NCBI GenBank assembly: GCA_945861435.1
Contig: CAMAUX010000044.1
Location: forward strand, 1-45,625
Source of the DNA: Chthoniobacter flavus
Lineage (GTDB): Bacteria; Verrucomicrobiota; Verrucomicrobiia; Chthoniobacterales; Chthoniobacteraceae
DNA: 45,625 nucleotides
Reading direction: 5' to 3'
Shown: one piece after another, positions 9,814 through 18,637 of the stretch
Layout: each line of letters starts with the position of its first letter
How positions within the stretch are numbered: position 1 is the first letter of the stretch
The notes under the pieces: model-generated
The model's input: only the letters and a program-made list of their open reading frames with translations
Database searches by the model: none
What the model was told of the DNA's origin: nothing
Made by a program: the position numbers and the translations under genes

Positions 9814-11316
9814 ATGCCATCCACCCCTGCAGAGATGAAAGCCGAGATTCTCCGGCTCACGCGCGCTTACTCCGAAGCCATGCACAAGGCCAACCGGCCC
9901 GGCGTGGAAAACGCGCACGCGTTCACTCCTGGTGTCTCCACCGTGCCTTACGCGGGGCGGGTGTTTGATGCCGATGAAGTCGAGGCGGCCGTGGGCAGCA
10001 CGCTGGATTTCTGGCTGACGCTCGGGCCGGAGGGCGAGGCCTTCGAGAAGGAGCTCGCCCAGTGGATGGGGGTGAAGCACTCGCTGCTCGTCAACTCCGG
10101 CTCTTCCGCCAACCTCGTCGCATTCTCCGCGCTCACCACGCACAAGCTGCCTGCGCACCGACGCATTCAGCCCGGGGACGAAGTGATCACCGTCGCGGCC
10201 GGTTTCCCGACCACGGTCGCTCCGATCCTTCAGAGCGGCGCGGTGCCCGTGTTCCTCGACAACAACCCGGTCACCGGCAACATCGCGACGGATCGGTTGG
10301 AGGAGGCGTTTGTTCCTGGAAAGACGAAGGCCGTGATGCTCGCGCACGCGCTGGGCAATCCATTCGACGTCGGCACCGTGCTCGAGTTTTGCAGGCGGCA
10401 CGAGCTCTGGCTCATCGAGGACAACTGCGATGCGCTGGGCTGCACCTACTCCATGCCTGTCGAACGCGCGAAGGCGCTCGGGTTCACCGAGAACTCACCG
10501 GGCATCCCGTCCAACGGCACCCATATCACCCGTTACACAGGTGCCTGGGGGGACATCTCCACCCAGTCCTTTTATCCACCGCATCACCTCACGATGGGAG
10601 AGGGGGGCGCGGTGAACATCGTGTCGCGGCCGCCTCTGAAATCGTATGCGGAGAGCTTCCGCGACTGGGGTCGCGACTGCTGGTGCGCCTCTGGGAAGGA
10701 CGACACCTGCGGCAAGCGCTTCGCATGGCAACTGGGCGAACTCCCGCAGGGTTACGACCACAAGTACATCTACAGTCACCTCGGCTATAACCTCAAACCG
10801 CTCGACCCGCAGGCCGCCATCGGCCGTCAGCAACTGCGCAAGCTCCCGGCTTTCATCGAGGCTCGCAAACGCAATTGGGAGATCCTCCGCTCGGGGCTTG
10901 AGGACATGGGTGAATTCTTCGAGTTCAGTCTGCCCACGCACGCCACGGGATGGACCAGCGGCGGCGGGTTTGACTGGGACTCCACCCATTGCCGCACGGA
11001 CTGTTCGTGGTTCGGGTTCATGCTGCGGGTGAAGGCTGGTGCGCCATTCACCCACACCGACCTCGCTCGAAACCTCGATGAACACAAGATCGGCAACCGG
11101 ATGTTCTTCGGGGGCAACCTGCTCCGGCAGCCCGCGTTTGTGCAGCTCCGGAAGGATCGTCCGGAGTCTTTCCGGGTGGTGGGCGAGATGCGCGGGGCCG
11201 ATGAGATCATGCGCAGCGCGTTGTTCCTCGGCACTTATCCGGGGCTCACAGGGGCGATGCTGGACTACGAGATCGAGTGTGTGAAAGCCTTCGTCAAAAG
11301 CGTGAAATCCAAATGA
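9814..11316 (+). CDS. rfbH: CDP-4-keto-6-deoxyglucose-3-dehydratase (PMP/[2Fe-2S] enzyme, RfbH/DdhC/AscC-like)
   Basis: 500 aa, longer than the roughly 437 aa usual for RfbH. It is a DegT/DnrJ aminotransferase fold in which the PLP-anchoring Lys is replaced by His (FYPPHHLTMGEGG, His257-His258), the signature of the PMP-dependent 3-deoxygenase. The [2Fe-2S] cysteines are present in DWGRDCWCASG and DDTCGKRF. Extra length comes mainly from an insertion of about 25 residues before GAWGDIST and a Cys-containing insertion near FDWDSTHCRTDC. It acts after RfbG with a ferredoxin-type reductase (RfbI/DdhD) that is not in this window. Its stop overlaps the next start as ATGA. Confidence 0.95.
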   Translation: MPSTPAEMKAEILRLTRAYSEAMHKANRPGVENAHAFTPGVSTVPYAGRVFDADEVEAAVGSTLDFWLTLGPEGEAFEKELAQWMGVKHSLLVNSGSSANLVAFSALTTHKLPAHRRIQPGDEVITVAAGFPTTVAPILQSGAVPVFLDNNPVTGNIATDRLEEAFVPGKTKAVMLAHALGNPFDVGTVLEFCRRHELWLIEDNCDALGCTYSMPVERAKALGFTENSPGIPSNGTHITRYTGAWGDISTQSFYPPHHLTMGEGGAVNIVSRPPLKSYAESFRDWGRDCWCASGKDDTCGKRFAWQLGELPQGYDHKYIYSHLGYNLKPLDPQAAIGRQQLRKLPAFIEARKRNWEILRSGLEDMGEFFEFSLPTHATGWTSGGGFDWDSTHCRTDCSWFGFMLRVKAGAPFTHTDLARNLDEHKIGNRMFFGGNLLRQPAFVQLRKDRPESFRVVGEMRGADEIMRSALFLGTYPGLTGAMLDYEIECVKAFVKSVKSK

Positions 11317-13007
11317 AGAATTCAGAAAGCGGCTCTGTGTTTTCGTGCTCGGTCCGGTCGGACTTCGCTTTTCTGAAGCAAACGCCCGATCTGGAGAGCC
11401 TGTCGGTGCGCGGCATCAATTTGGAGGGTTCGCGCGGGATGCTTTTCCCGGTCTGCGGATTCCAAGCGGGCGACCGGCAGTTGATGTCGCTGTTGAGCAC
11501 ATGGGGCGATGGCGGTTCGGCTGAGGAGGCTGCGCAGTGGCTGGTCCGCGAGGTTGTGGAGGTGCCGGAACGGGTTTTGTTTCTGGTGAAAGACCTCTAT
11601 GGGAATCCTATGGGGCAGGTGGGACTCCGCGAAGAAGCCGGCCGCGAGGGGTGGTTGGAGGTGTGCGATGTGGCGTCTGTGAACTCTCCGGATGCCGAGG
11701 TGCTGATAAGCGATGCGCTGGCGGCTTTGATGCGGTGGGCGAGGACCACTTTGTGGCCTGAAGGATTCATCACGCGACTGGGCTCTTCTTCCGCACGTGC
11801 CCCCCAGTTTTATGGGAAGCTTGGATTTGTGGAGAAGGGCGGGGCGGACGGTGGGAGTTCCCACGTGGTGATGGAGGCCGAGTCGGATCCGGTCTGCAAT
11901 CCGGGTGAGAAGATGATTCTCACGGCTGGGCCATCCATCTCGGCAAGGGAAGCGAGTTACGCTTATGACGCTGCCCGGTATGGTTGGAATGCGCAGTGGA
12001 GCAAGTACCTGAAGACATTTGAGAAGGGCTTCGCGGAGTACGTGGGTGCCAAGTATGCGATGGCCACTTCGAGTTGCACGGGCGCGCTGCACATCGCGCT
12101 GGCTGCTCTGGGCATCGGTCCCGGGGACGAGGTGATCGTTCCTGACATCACCTGGGTCGCGACTGCCAACGCGGTTTTGTATGTGGGTGCGACACCGATC
12201 TTCGCCGATATTGACCCGGAATCCTGGCTGCTTTGTCCGAAGTCGGTGCGTGAGAAAATCACCAGCCGGACCAAGGCGATCATGCCGGTGCATCTGTACG
12301 GGCATGCCTGCGACATGGATGCGATCATGGCGGTGGCCCATGAGCACGGGCTCTACGTCGTGGAAGATGCGGCCCCCTCGGTAGGCGCCGAGTACCATGG
12401 GAAACGCACGGGGAGCTTTGGTCATTTTTCGTGCTTTAGTTTTCAGGGCGCCAAGCTGGCGGTCACGGGCGAGGGGGGCATGCTGTTGACGAGTGATCCG
12501 GCGCTTTATGAGAAGGCGTATGTGATCTGGGACCAGGGGAGGAAGCCGGGGACGTTTTGGATCGAGACGAACGGCCTCAAGTATAAGATGTCAAATGTCC
12601 AAGCGGCGGTTGGGCTCGGACAGTTGGAGCGCAACGACGCGATGGTTGCTGCGAAGCGGCGCATTTTCCGGTGGTACGAGGAGGGGCTCGCAGGGGTGCC
12701 GCACGTGCGTTTGAACCGAGAGCCCGAAGGCACTCGGAGCATCTACTGGATGTCGAGCATCCTTGTGGAGGAGAGCTCTCCCGTGAGCCGGGATGCGTTG
12801 GGCGTCGCCTTGAAGGCCCGGAATATCGATACGCGGCCGGTGTTCCCCGCCATCAGCCAGTATCCCGTGTGGCCGCTGAAGCAGAGCGCGCTGCCGATGG
12901 CGAAGTTCGTGGGAGACCACGCGATGAATCTGCCCTCCGGGGTGTGCCTCGCTCGGGAGGAAGTTGCTTACGTGTGCAGGGAAATCCGCCGCGCTGTGGG
13001 TGGCTGA
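11313..13007 (+). CDS. GNAT-like domain fused to DegT/DnrJ sugar aminotransferase (perosamine-synthase type)
   Basis: 564 aa from the ATG that overlaps the rfbH stop. Residues about 30-190 resemble a GNAT N-acyltransferase (LVKDLYGNPMGQVGL, then FYGKLGFVEKG). Residues about 200-560 are a complete PLP aminotransferase with NSGT-like TSSCTGALHIAL, VVEDAAPSVGA and the Schiff-base Lys381 in FQGAKLAVTGEGG. Known: this family makes 4-amino-4,6-dideoxy sugars from 4-keto sugars. Inferred: the fused enzyme may both aminate and acylate, or the GNAT part may only be structural. The other GNAT gene (18638-19306) could then be the real acyltransferase. The exact nucleotide sugar cannot be told from sequence. 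Confidence 0.85.
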   Translation: MKNSESGSVFSCSVRSDFAFLKQTPDLESLSVRGINLEGSRGMLFPVCGFQAGDRQLMSLLSTWGDGGSAEEAAQWLVREVVEVPERVLFLVKDLYGNPMGQVGLREEAGREGWLEVCDVASVNSPDAEVLISDALAALMRWARTTLWPEGFITRLGSSSARAPQFYGKLGFVEKGGADGGSSHVVMEAESDPVCNPGEKMILTAGPSISAREASYAYDAARYGWNAQWSKYLKTFEKGFAEYVGAKYAMATSSCTGALHIALAALGIGPGDEVIVPDITWVATANAVLYVGATPIFADIDPESWLLCPKSVREKITSRTKAIMPVHLYGHACDMDAIMAVAHEHGLYVVEDAAPSVGAEYHGKRTGSFGHFSCFSFQGAKLAVTGEGGMLLTSDPALYEKAYVIWDQGRKPGTFWIETNGLKYKMSNVQAAVGLGQLERNDAMVAAKRRIFRWYEEGLAGVPHVRLNREPEGTRSIYWMSSILVEESSPVSRDALGVALKARNIDTRPVFPAISQYPVWPLKQSALPMAKFVGDHAMNLPSGVCLAREEVAYVCREIRRAVGG

Positions 13008-13011
13008 AGCC

Positions 13012-13836
13012 ATGGGCGTGCAGGACTCGCTTCAGTTGGCCCGAGGAATCCGTGCGCAGGCGCTGCGGATGGTGTTCCGCGCGAAGGCCTCCCACGTGGG
13101 GGGAGCTCTGTCGATGGCTGATCTCCTGGCTGTGCTTTACTCGGAGATCCTGAAGGTTCGCCCGCACGAGCCGGCATGGAGCGAGCGCGATCGCTTGATT
13201 CTGAGCAAGGGCCACTCCTGCACGGGACTTTACGCCGCACTCGCGCTCCGCGGTTTTTTCCCGATGGAGGAACTCGAAACCTATGGCCGCGACCATTCCC
13301 GGCTCATGTCGCATATTAGTCACAAGGTTCCGGGAGTGGAGTTTTCCACGGGCTCGCTTGGGCACGGCCTGCCCTTTGGATGCGGCAAGGCGCTTGCGGC
13401 AAAGCGGCTGGGCCACGCGTGGAGGACATTCGTGATTTTGAGCGACGGGGAGCTCAACGAGGGATCCAACTGGGAGGCGATCCTCTTTGCGGGTCATCAC
13501 CGGCTCGACAACCTTGTCGCGCTGGTGGACTACAACAAGATCCAGAGTCTCGGGGGTGTGGAGGAAGTGATGGGGCTGCATCCGCTGGCGGAGAAGTTCC
13601 GTGCGTTTCGCTGGGTGGTGCGGGAGGTGGACGGGCACGATCACGCCGCGATTCGAGGTGCGCTTGGCGAATTGCCGGACAACACAGGGGCCCCTGTGTG
13701 TGTGCTTGCGCATACCGTGAAGGGCAGCGGGGTGTCGTTCATGGAGAACCAACTTCTCTGGCATTATAAGTCGCCCACTGCGGAGCAACTGGCTGCGGCC
13801 TTGAGTGAACTCGGCGAAGCGGGGGCGGGCTTATGA
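13012..13836 (+). CDS. Transketolase, N-terminal (ThDP-binding) subunit
   Basis: 274 aa from the ATG 4 bp after the preceding stop. It matches the first half of transketolase: SKGHSCTGLYAAL, SLGHGLPFGCGKAL, and a ThDP motif SDGELNEGSNWEA ending in DYNK. The first Gly of the usual GDG motif is Ser here. The C-terminal half is the next gene, overlapping by ATGA, so the pair forms a split transketolase. Known: split transketolases occur in central metabolism of some bacteria and also in sugar-modification clusters. Inferred here: transfer of a two-carbon unit onto a keto sugar to give a branched sugar. A housekeeping role cannot be excluded. Confidence 0.9.
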   Translation: MGVQDSLQLARGIRAQALRMVFRAKASHVGGALSMADLLAVLYSEILKVRPHEPAWSERDRLILSKGHSCTGLYAALALRGFFPMEELETYGRDHSRLMSHISHKVPGVEFSTGSLGHGLPFGCGKALAAKRLGHAWRTFVILSDGELNEGSNWEAILFAGHHRLDNLVALVDYNKIQSLGGVEEVMGLHPLAEKFRAFRWVVREVDGHDHAAIRGALGELPDNTGAPVCVLAHTVKGSGVSFMENQLLWHYKSPTAEQLAAALSELGEAGAGL

Positions 13837-14729
13837 GAACGGCGTTCATCGAGGAGTTGATCCGGCTCGCCGCTGAAAATCCGCGCATCTTTCTTATCGT
13901 GGGCGACCTCGGGTTTTCCGTGGTGGAACCCTTTGCGAAGGCGTTTCCCGAGCGGTTCCTGAACGCGGGTGTGGCGGAGCAGAACATGACCGGCGTGGCC
14001 GCGGGCCTTGCATCGGAGGGATGGCAGGTCTTCACGTACTCGATCGCCAACTTTCCCACCCTTCGCTGTTACGAACAGATCCGCAACGACGTCTGTTATC
14101 ACAACCTCCCCGTCACCATTGTGGCAGTGGGGGCGGGGCTGAGTTATGGGAATCTCGGCTACAGTCACCATGCGGTTCAGGATCTGGCGGTGTTCAGGCC
14201 GCTTCCCAATCTCACGCTGCTGAGTCCCGCCGATCCTGGCGAGACGCGCTCGTGCCTGCAGTATCTCTCTGCCAATCCGGGGCCGGCCTATCTGCGGATC
14301 GGCAAGGCGGGCGAGCCCGTTCTGCACCCGGACATGCCGCTTTCCAGGGAGCCGATTCGGGTGTTGGGAGATGGGGATGCGGCGACAGCCATCGTTGCCA
14401 CCGGGGCGATTTTGCAGCAGGCGTTGGAGGCCGGGCGGGCGGCGGTGGTTGAGGGGCTGAGTGTGGCTGTGTATTCGCTTCCATGGGTCAGCCCCTTGGG
14501 CGCGACTGATCTGGCGGTGCTCTGGTGTCACCAGCGCGTGGTCACCGTGGAAGAGCACGTGGGGGCGGGCGGGATAGGCGAACTCATCGCCGCGCGCCGT
14601 CCCGGAACCGTGGAGGTGCATTCGCTTCATGCGCAGGAGCACCTTGCGGGGCAGGTGGGTTCGCAAACCTGCCTGTGGGGGCAGCATGGAATCGATGCAG
14701 CGGGAATCCGCAGGGCGCTTCGCGTATGA
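13833..14729 (+). CDS. Transketolase, C-terminal subunit
   Basis: 298 aa. It contains the pyrimidine-binding domain with NAGVAEQNMTGVAAG (catalytic Glu of transketolase-type enzymes), SIANFPTLRCYEQIRNDV, and the C-terminal domain with VEEHVGAGG. It is translationally coupled to the N-terminal subunit by a 4-base overlap and together they make one complete ThDP enzyme. It ends the first run of polysaccharide genes; a predicted promoter for the next genes follows at 14836. Confidence 0.9.
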   Translation: MRTAFIEELIRLAAENPRIFLIVGDLGFSVVEPFAKAFPERFLNAGVAEQNMTGVAAGLASEGWQVFTYSIANFPTLRCYEQIRNDVCYHNLPVTIVAVGAGLSYGNLGYSHHAVQDLAVFRPLPNLTLLSPADPGETRSCLQYLSANPGPAYLRIGKAGEPVLHPDMPLSREPIRVLGDGDAATAIVATGAILQQALEAGRAAVVEGLSVAVYSLPWVSPLGATDLAVLWCHQRVVTVEEHVGAGGIGELIAARRPGTVEVHSLHAQEHLAGQVGSQTCLWGQHGIDAAGIRRALRV

Positions 14730-14835
14730 TGATTGCTAATGTCTTAGCTTCAGCGGGTGCGGGAGGTTTTGCGAAGGATTCCGGGCGAGTGAGGTTTGTG
14801 ACTATGGGAGGTCGACTCGCGAGGTCCCGGTCCTG

Positions 14836-14864
14836 TTGACACAACGGCCTGCCCATCATCCAAT
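14836..14864 (+). promoter_or_regulatory. Predicted sigma70-type promoter for the ACP-FkbH module
   Basis: A perfect -35 hexamer TTGACA (14836-14841) is followed after exactly 17 bases by TCCAAT (14859-14864, four of six matches to TATAAT). Transcription would begin near 14871, about 20 bases before the ATG at 14890. The upstream 14730-14835 contains no other gene. This supports the ACP start at 14890 rather than the in-frame TTG at 14836. It is a sequence prediction only. Confidence 0.5.
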
Positions 14865-14889
14865 GCAGCGACTTGGACCGGACATTCAC

Positions 14890-15189
14890 ATGCAAACCAC
14901 CCATCAGATCACTGAGATTGTTTTCGAGGCCATCGACGAAGTGAACCAGTTGCTCCCCAGAGATCGCCGGATCCCGAAGTCCGAGGATGCAATGTTGTTC
15001 GGCCCCAGCGGCATGTTGGACTCCATGGGCGTCGTGAACCTGAGCGTGGCCGTGGAGGAAAAGGTTGAGAAGAAGTTTGGTGTTTCAGTGAGCCTGATCG
15101 GGGACGAGGCGATGGGGGAGGAAGTATTCCCCATGGAGTCCGTGCAGAGCCTCATTGGATATCTGGCAAAGAGTATTAAGAAGGACTGA
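14890..15189 (+). CDS. Acyl carrier protein-like protein
   Basis: 99 aa, acidic. The motif GMLDSMGVV places Ser45 as the phosphopantetheine attachment site (consensus DSL/M). Length and helical pattern fit a discrete ACP. It is followed with no gap by the FkbH-like gene (stop TGA then ATG), the usual pairing in which FkbH charges a dedicated ACP with a glyceryl unit. The start at 14890 was chosen because a promoter covers the upstream alternatives. A role in fatty-acid synthesis is less likely given the neighbours. Confidence 0.85.
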   Translation: MQTTHQITEIVFEAIDEVNQLLPRDRRIPKSEDAMLFGPSGMLDSMGVVNLSVAVEEKVEKKFGVSVSLIGDEAMGEEVFPMESVQSLIGYLAKSIKKD

Positions 15190-16881
15190 ATGAGTGCCGC
15201 GCCCAAGATATTGCTGATATCTGATTTTAATATCGCGAATCTTGCAGCGCTGATCAGTAACGACGAGAGCGAGCCGAGTTGCGCCGTCACCATCGCCCCT
15301 TTCGGACAGGTTGATCAGACCCTGATTGATCACCGGTCCGCCTCTTGGATGGAGACGCCTGATGCGGCGTTTGTGTGGACACAGCCGCACGTGGAAATTC
15401 CCTCGTTCGCGCGTTTGGTTGCGAACCAACCGGTGGAGCAGGAGGTGCTCGTGGGTGAGGTGGAGCAGTTCGCCCGTTTGCTCATCGCGGCCAGTGGGCG
15501 CCTGAAGCACCTCTTTGTGGCAACATGGGCCGTCCCGCCGTGGGTGCGGGGGTTGGGTCCTCTGGACATGCGTTCCAGCGGGGGGATTGGCGCTGCCCTG
15601 CTGCTGATGAACCACAGCCTTGTTCAGGTGCTTGAGAAAGAGGCCGGCATTCATGTGCTCGATGCACGGAGATGGATCGAGGTGTGCGGGGGGGGCAGCT
15701 TCAGTCCCAAGCTCTGGTACAATTCCAAGACGCCATTCAACACGGCCGTGTTCATGCAAGCCGCGGTGGAGTTGAAGGCGTCTTTGAGGGCTCTGGCTGG
15801 CGGTGCCCGGAAGTTGATCGTCACCGATCTGGACGACACATTGTGGGGGGGAGTGGTGGGGGATGTCGGTTGGGAAAACCTCTCGGTCGGCGGGCATAGC
15901 GCCGAGGGTGAAGCCCGTGTGGATTTCCAACGGGCCCTCAAGGGGCTTTCCAACCGCGGCATCCTGCTGGCCATCGCGAGTAAGAATCAGGAGTCGGTTG
16001 CACTCGAGGCCTTGGAACGACATCCGGAGATGGTCCTTCGATCAGCTGATTTCGCCGGCTGGCGCATCAACTGGCAGGACAAGGCAGCCAACATTGCATC
16101 GCTCGCCCAAGAGTTAAATCTCGGTCTCCAGTCGGTGGTGTTCATCGACGACAACCCGGCCGAAAGAGGGAGGGTGAGGGAAGCGTTGCCGGAAGTCTTC
16201 GTGCCGGACTGGCCCGAGTCGCCTCTTCTTTACCCCAGCGCCCTCGGATCTCTCACGTGCTTTGACCCGGGATCGATCAGTCAGGAGGATCGCGACCGCG
16301 CGGGGAGTTACCAGCAGGAGCGGCAAAGGCGGTCCTCGAATCCGTTGGTGGGATCGATGGACGAGTGGCTTTTGAGTCTGGAACTGCGGGTGGTTGCCGA
16401 GGAGTTGAGTGCCGCCAATCTGCAGCGGGTGACGCAGTTGCTCAACAAGACCAACCAGATGAACATGTCCACGCGGCGGCTCTCGGAAAAGGAGCTTTCG
16501 CAATGGGTGGAATCCGAGGGGAATCGGTTGTGGGCTTTCAGGGTCATGGACAGGTTTGGCGATTCAGGGTTGACGGGGATCGTCAGCGTTACGACCGCGG
16601 GGGGGGCGGCGGGGATTGTCGATCTCGTGTTGAGTTGCAGAGTCATGGGAAGGAACGTTGAGGACGCGATGCTGCACTTCGTTGTGTCCCAACTCCGGGG
16701 GAGTCCCAACCCGCCCGCGCTTCTCAAAGCCCGGTATGTGCCGACGGCGAAGAATGCTCCGTGCCTTGAGTTTCTGAGCAGGTCGCAGCTTTTGCGGAGC
16801 GAAGGCGACCCTCATGATTTCTCATGGGCTTGCGAGGATGAGTACAAGTGCCCCGCGCATGTTTCGCTCACCTGTCATTAG
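15190..16881 (+). CDS. FkbH-like HAD-superfamily protein (acyl/glyceryl-ACP synthase type)
   Basis: 563 aa. Residues 1-205 are the N-terminal SGNH/alpha-beta region. Residues about 208-350 form the HAD-IIIC domain with the catalytic DLDDTLWGG (Asp213, Asp215) and the distal IDDNPAERGRVRE. The C-terminal third (about 410-530) resembles a GNAT fold (LLNKTNQMN, FRVMDRFGDSG). Known: FkbH proteins take the three-carbon unit of 1,3-bisphosphoglycerate, dephosphorylate it and load glyceryl onto an ACP. An AAGGA-like Shine-Dalgarno site lies 6 bases before the ATG. Inferred: it charges the ACP encoded immediately upstream, giving a small hydroxyacyl group for sugar N-acylation. Confidence 0.9.
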   Translation: MSAAPKILLISDFNIANLAALISNDESEPSCAVTIAPFGQVDQTLIDHRSASWMETPDAAFVWTQPHVEIPSFARLVANQPVEQEVLVGEVEQFARLLIAASGRLKHLFVATWAVPPWVRGLGPLDMRSSGGIGAALLLMNHSLVQVLEKEAGIHVLDARRWIEVCGGGSFSPKLWYNSKTPFNTAVFMQAAVELKASLRALAGGARKLIVTDLDDTLWGGVVGDVGWENLSVGGHSAEGEARVDFQRALKGLSNRGILLAIASKNQESVALEALERHPEMVLRSADFAGWRINWQDKAANIASLAQELNLGLQSVVFIDDNPAERGRVREALPEVFVPDWPESPLLYPSALGSLTCFDPGSISQEDRDRAGSYQQERQRRSSNPLVGSMDEWLLSLELRVVAEELSAANLQRVTQLLNKTNQMNMSTRRLSEKELSQWVESEGNRLWAFRVMDRFGDSGLTGIVSVTTAGGAAGIVDLVLSCRVMGRNVEDAMLHFVVSQLRGSPNPPALLKARYVPTAKNAPCLEFLSRSQLLRSEGDPHDFSWACEDEYKCPAHVSLTCH

Positions 16882-16883
16882 CC

Positions 16884-18617
16884 ATGAACACGACCGAAGG
16901 TTTTGCTGAAGCGATCCGGAACCGTGCGGCGGGCACCGTTTCCGTCTGCATTACCGAGGAGCTTGTGGGGATGTTTGCACGGTTGTCCGGGGACCGCAGT
17001 TCACTCCACGTGGACGAGGCATTTGGGCGTCGTTCGTTGTTCAGGCGCAATGTGGCTCATGGGATGTTGCCGGTCCTGATGCTCATGGTATTGCCAGTTG
17101 CGCGCGTGCCTGGATGGCAGTGCCGCGTGAGGTCTCTCGGAGCACGGTTTGCAAAGCCCTGCTTCGCGGGGGATGCGTTGTTGGTTTCCTGCTCCGTCTC
17201 CGGGATGGACGAGGCGGCCCTGACCGTGGATTTGGAATTTGCGATTCGGAGGCTGGGTGGTGATGCAGAGGTGACAACGGGGACGCTGACCCTCGGCTAC
17301 CGAAGGACTGAGGCGCCGACCCATGCGGCAGGCCTTTCATCGGAAGGAGAGGACGGGGATGCGGCGGAGATGGAGTCCGTCGCTTGCGTGGAGGCAGGGG
17401 AGAATGCAGGTGGCATTCATGATTTTGCGAAGGGAGATTCGGAGGCCCTTGCCTTGGATCTCCGACGCCGGCATGCGCGGGCTCTTTTTGATTTGTTGTC
17501 TGCAGGGGTGCCGGACGGTCCCGGCCCCTCCAGCCTTGGGGATTGGCTGGCGTGCTGCCGACCTCAGGAGATGCTGGTGGCGTCTGCTGTTTCCACTCTG
17601 GTCGGAATGCGGTTGCCCGGACGCAACGCCACCTTCATGGACTTTTCAGTGTCGTTTGGTCCCACGGCCATGGAGTGGGGCGAGTATTATCTTTCTGGCA
17701 CGGTGTCCCATGTTTCGGTTCCCGCCGCTACTCTGCGGGCCGCTATTGGCGTCGCGAAACGGTGCGACGGGGTGGAGGCTGCCAGCGGTGCGCTCACAGT
17801 GCGCGTGAATCCGGCTTCTCTGACCATGCCTTCCATGGAAGCACTCAGGGCTGAGGCGTTGGATCTTGGCATTGCAGGCAGGGTGGTTCTTGTGACCGGC
17901 GCGAGCCGGGGGATCGGGGAAACCACCGCCAAGTTGTTTGCCGTGCACGGGGCGAAGGTGGTGGTGAATTACAACAAGGGCAGGGAGGATGGAGAGCGGG
18001 TGGCCTCGGAAATCCGGGCATCCGGCGGAGATGCCATTGCCATTCAGGGAGACGTCACCGACAGGCAGGGTGTGAAAGAGATGGTTGCCGGTGCGGTGAC
18101 GCATTACGGGAGGATCGACGTTCTCGTGAACAATGCCGCTCATGATTTTCTTCAGATTCCCTTCATGGAACTGACGTGGGGCGACATGCAGCGGGAGATG
18201 GATGTCACGATTCAGGGGGCGTTCCACTGCGCGCAGGAAGTGATCCCTCTCATGATCCAAAATGGTGGTGGGCGGATCATCAACGTTTCCACTGTGGCCA
18301 CCGACGTGCCGCCTAGGGACTCCTTGAAGTACATTGTTGCCAAGAGCGGTCTGACGGGTCTGACCCGCTCCCTTGCCGTCGATTTCGGCCGCCATAACAT
18401 CCTTGTGAATGCGGTCTGTCCGAGCATGGCGCAGACCGACCTGACGCAGCATGTGCCGAGGATGGCGTTCGAGAAGGCCAGAAGGGATACGCCTGTGGGC
18501 CGTGTTGCGGAGCCCCTTGATGTGGCGAGGACAATTCTCTTTCTGGCCTCGTCGCTCAGTTCTTACACAAGCGGGCAGCGCGTGAACGTGGCGGGAGGGG
18601 GGCTGCCGCTCTCTTAG
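16884..18617 (+). CDS. MaoC/hot-dog plus short-chain dehydrogenase (3-oxoacyl-ACP reductase-like) fusion
   Basis: 577 aa from the ATG 2 bp after the FkbH stop. Residues about 12-145 are a MaoC-type hot-dog hydratase (SGDRSSLHVDE, VAHGML). Residues about 200-315 look like a second hot-dog (LVGMRLPGRNATFMDF). Residues about 328-577 are an SDR with TGASRGIG, NNAAHD, catalytic Ser in NVSTVA and YIVAK, and the C-terminal tail VAGGG. Known: these two activities interconvert 3-keto-, 3-hydroxy- and enoyl-ACP. Inferred: it tailors the acyl group on the upstream ACP. The N-terminal domains could also only recognise the carrier. Confidence 0.85.
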   Translation: MNTTEGFAEAIRNRAAGTVSVCITEELVGMFARLSGDRSSLHVDEAFGRRSLFRRNVAHGMLPVLMLMVLPVARVPGWQCRVRSLGARFAKPCFAGDALLVSCSVSGMDEAALTVDLEFAIRRLGGDAEVTTGTLTLGYRRTEAPTHAAGLSSEGEDGDAAEMESVACVEAGENAGGIHDFAKGDSEALALDLRRRHARALFDLLSAGVPDGPGPSSLGDWLACCRPQEMLVASAVSTLVGMRLPGRNATFMDFSVSFGPTAMEWGEYYLSGTVSHVSVPAATLRAAIGVAKRCDGVEAASGALTVRVNPASLTMPSMEALRAEALDLGIAGRVVLVTGASRGIGETTAKLFAVHGAKVVVNYNKGREDGERVASEIRASGGDAIAIQGDVTDRQGVKEMVAGAVTHYGRIDVLVNNAAHDFLQIPFMELTWGDMQREMDVTIQGAFHCAQEVIPLMIQNGGGRIINVSTVATDVPPRDSLKYIVAKSGLTGLTRSLAVDFGRHNILVNAVCPSMAQTDLTQHVPRMAFEKARRDTPVGRVAEPLDVARTILFLASSLSSYTSGQRVNVAGGGLPLS

Positions 18618-18637
18618 GCGGGTAGGAAAACTTTCAT

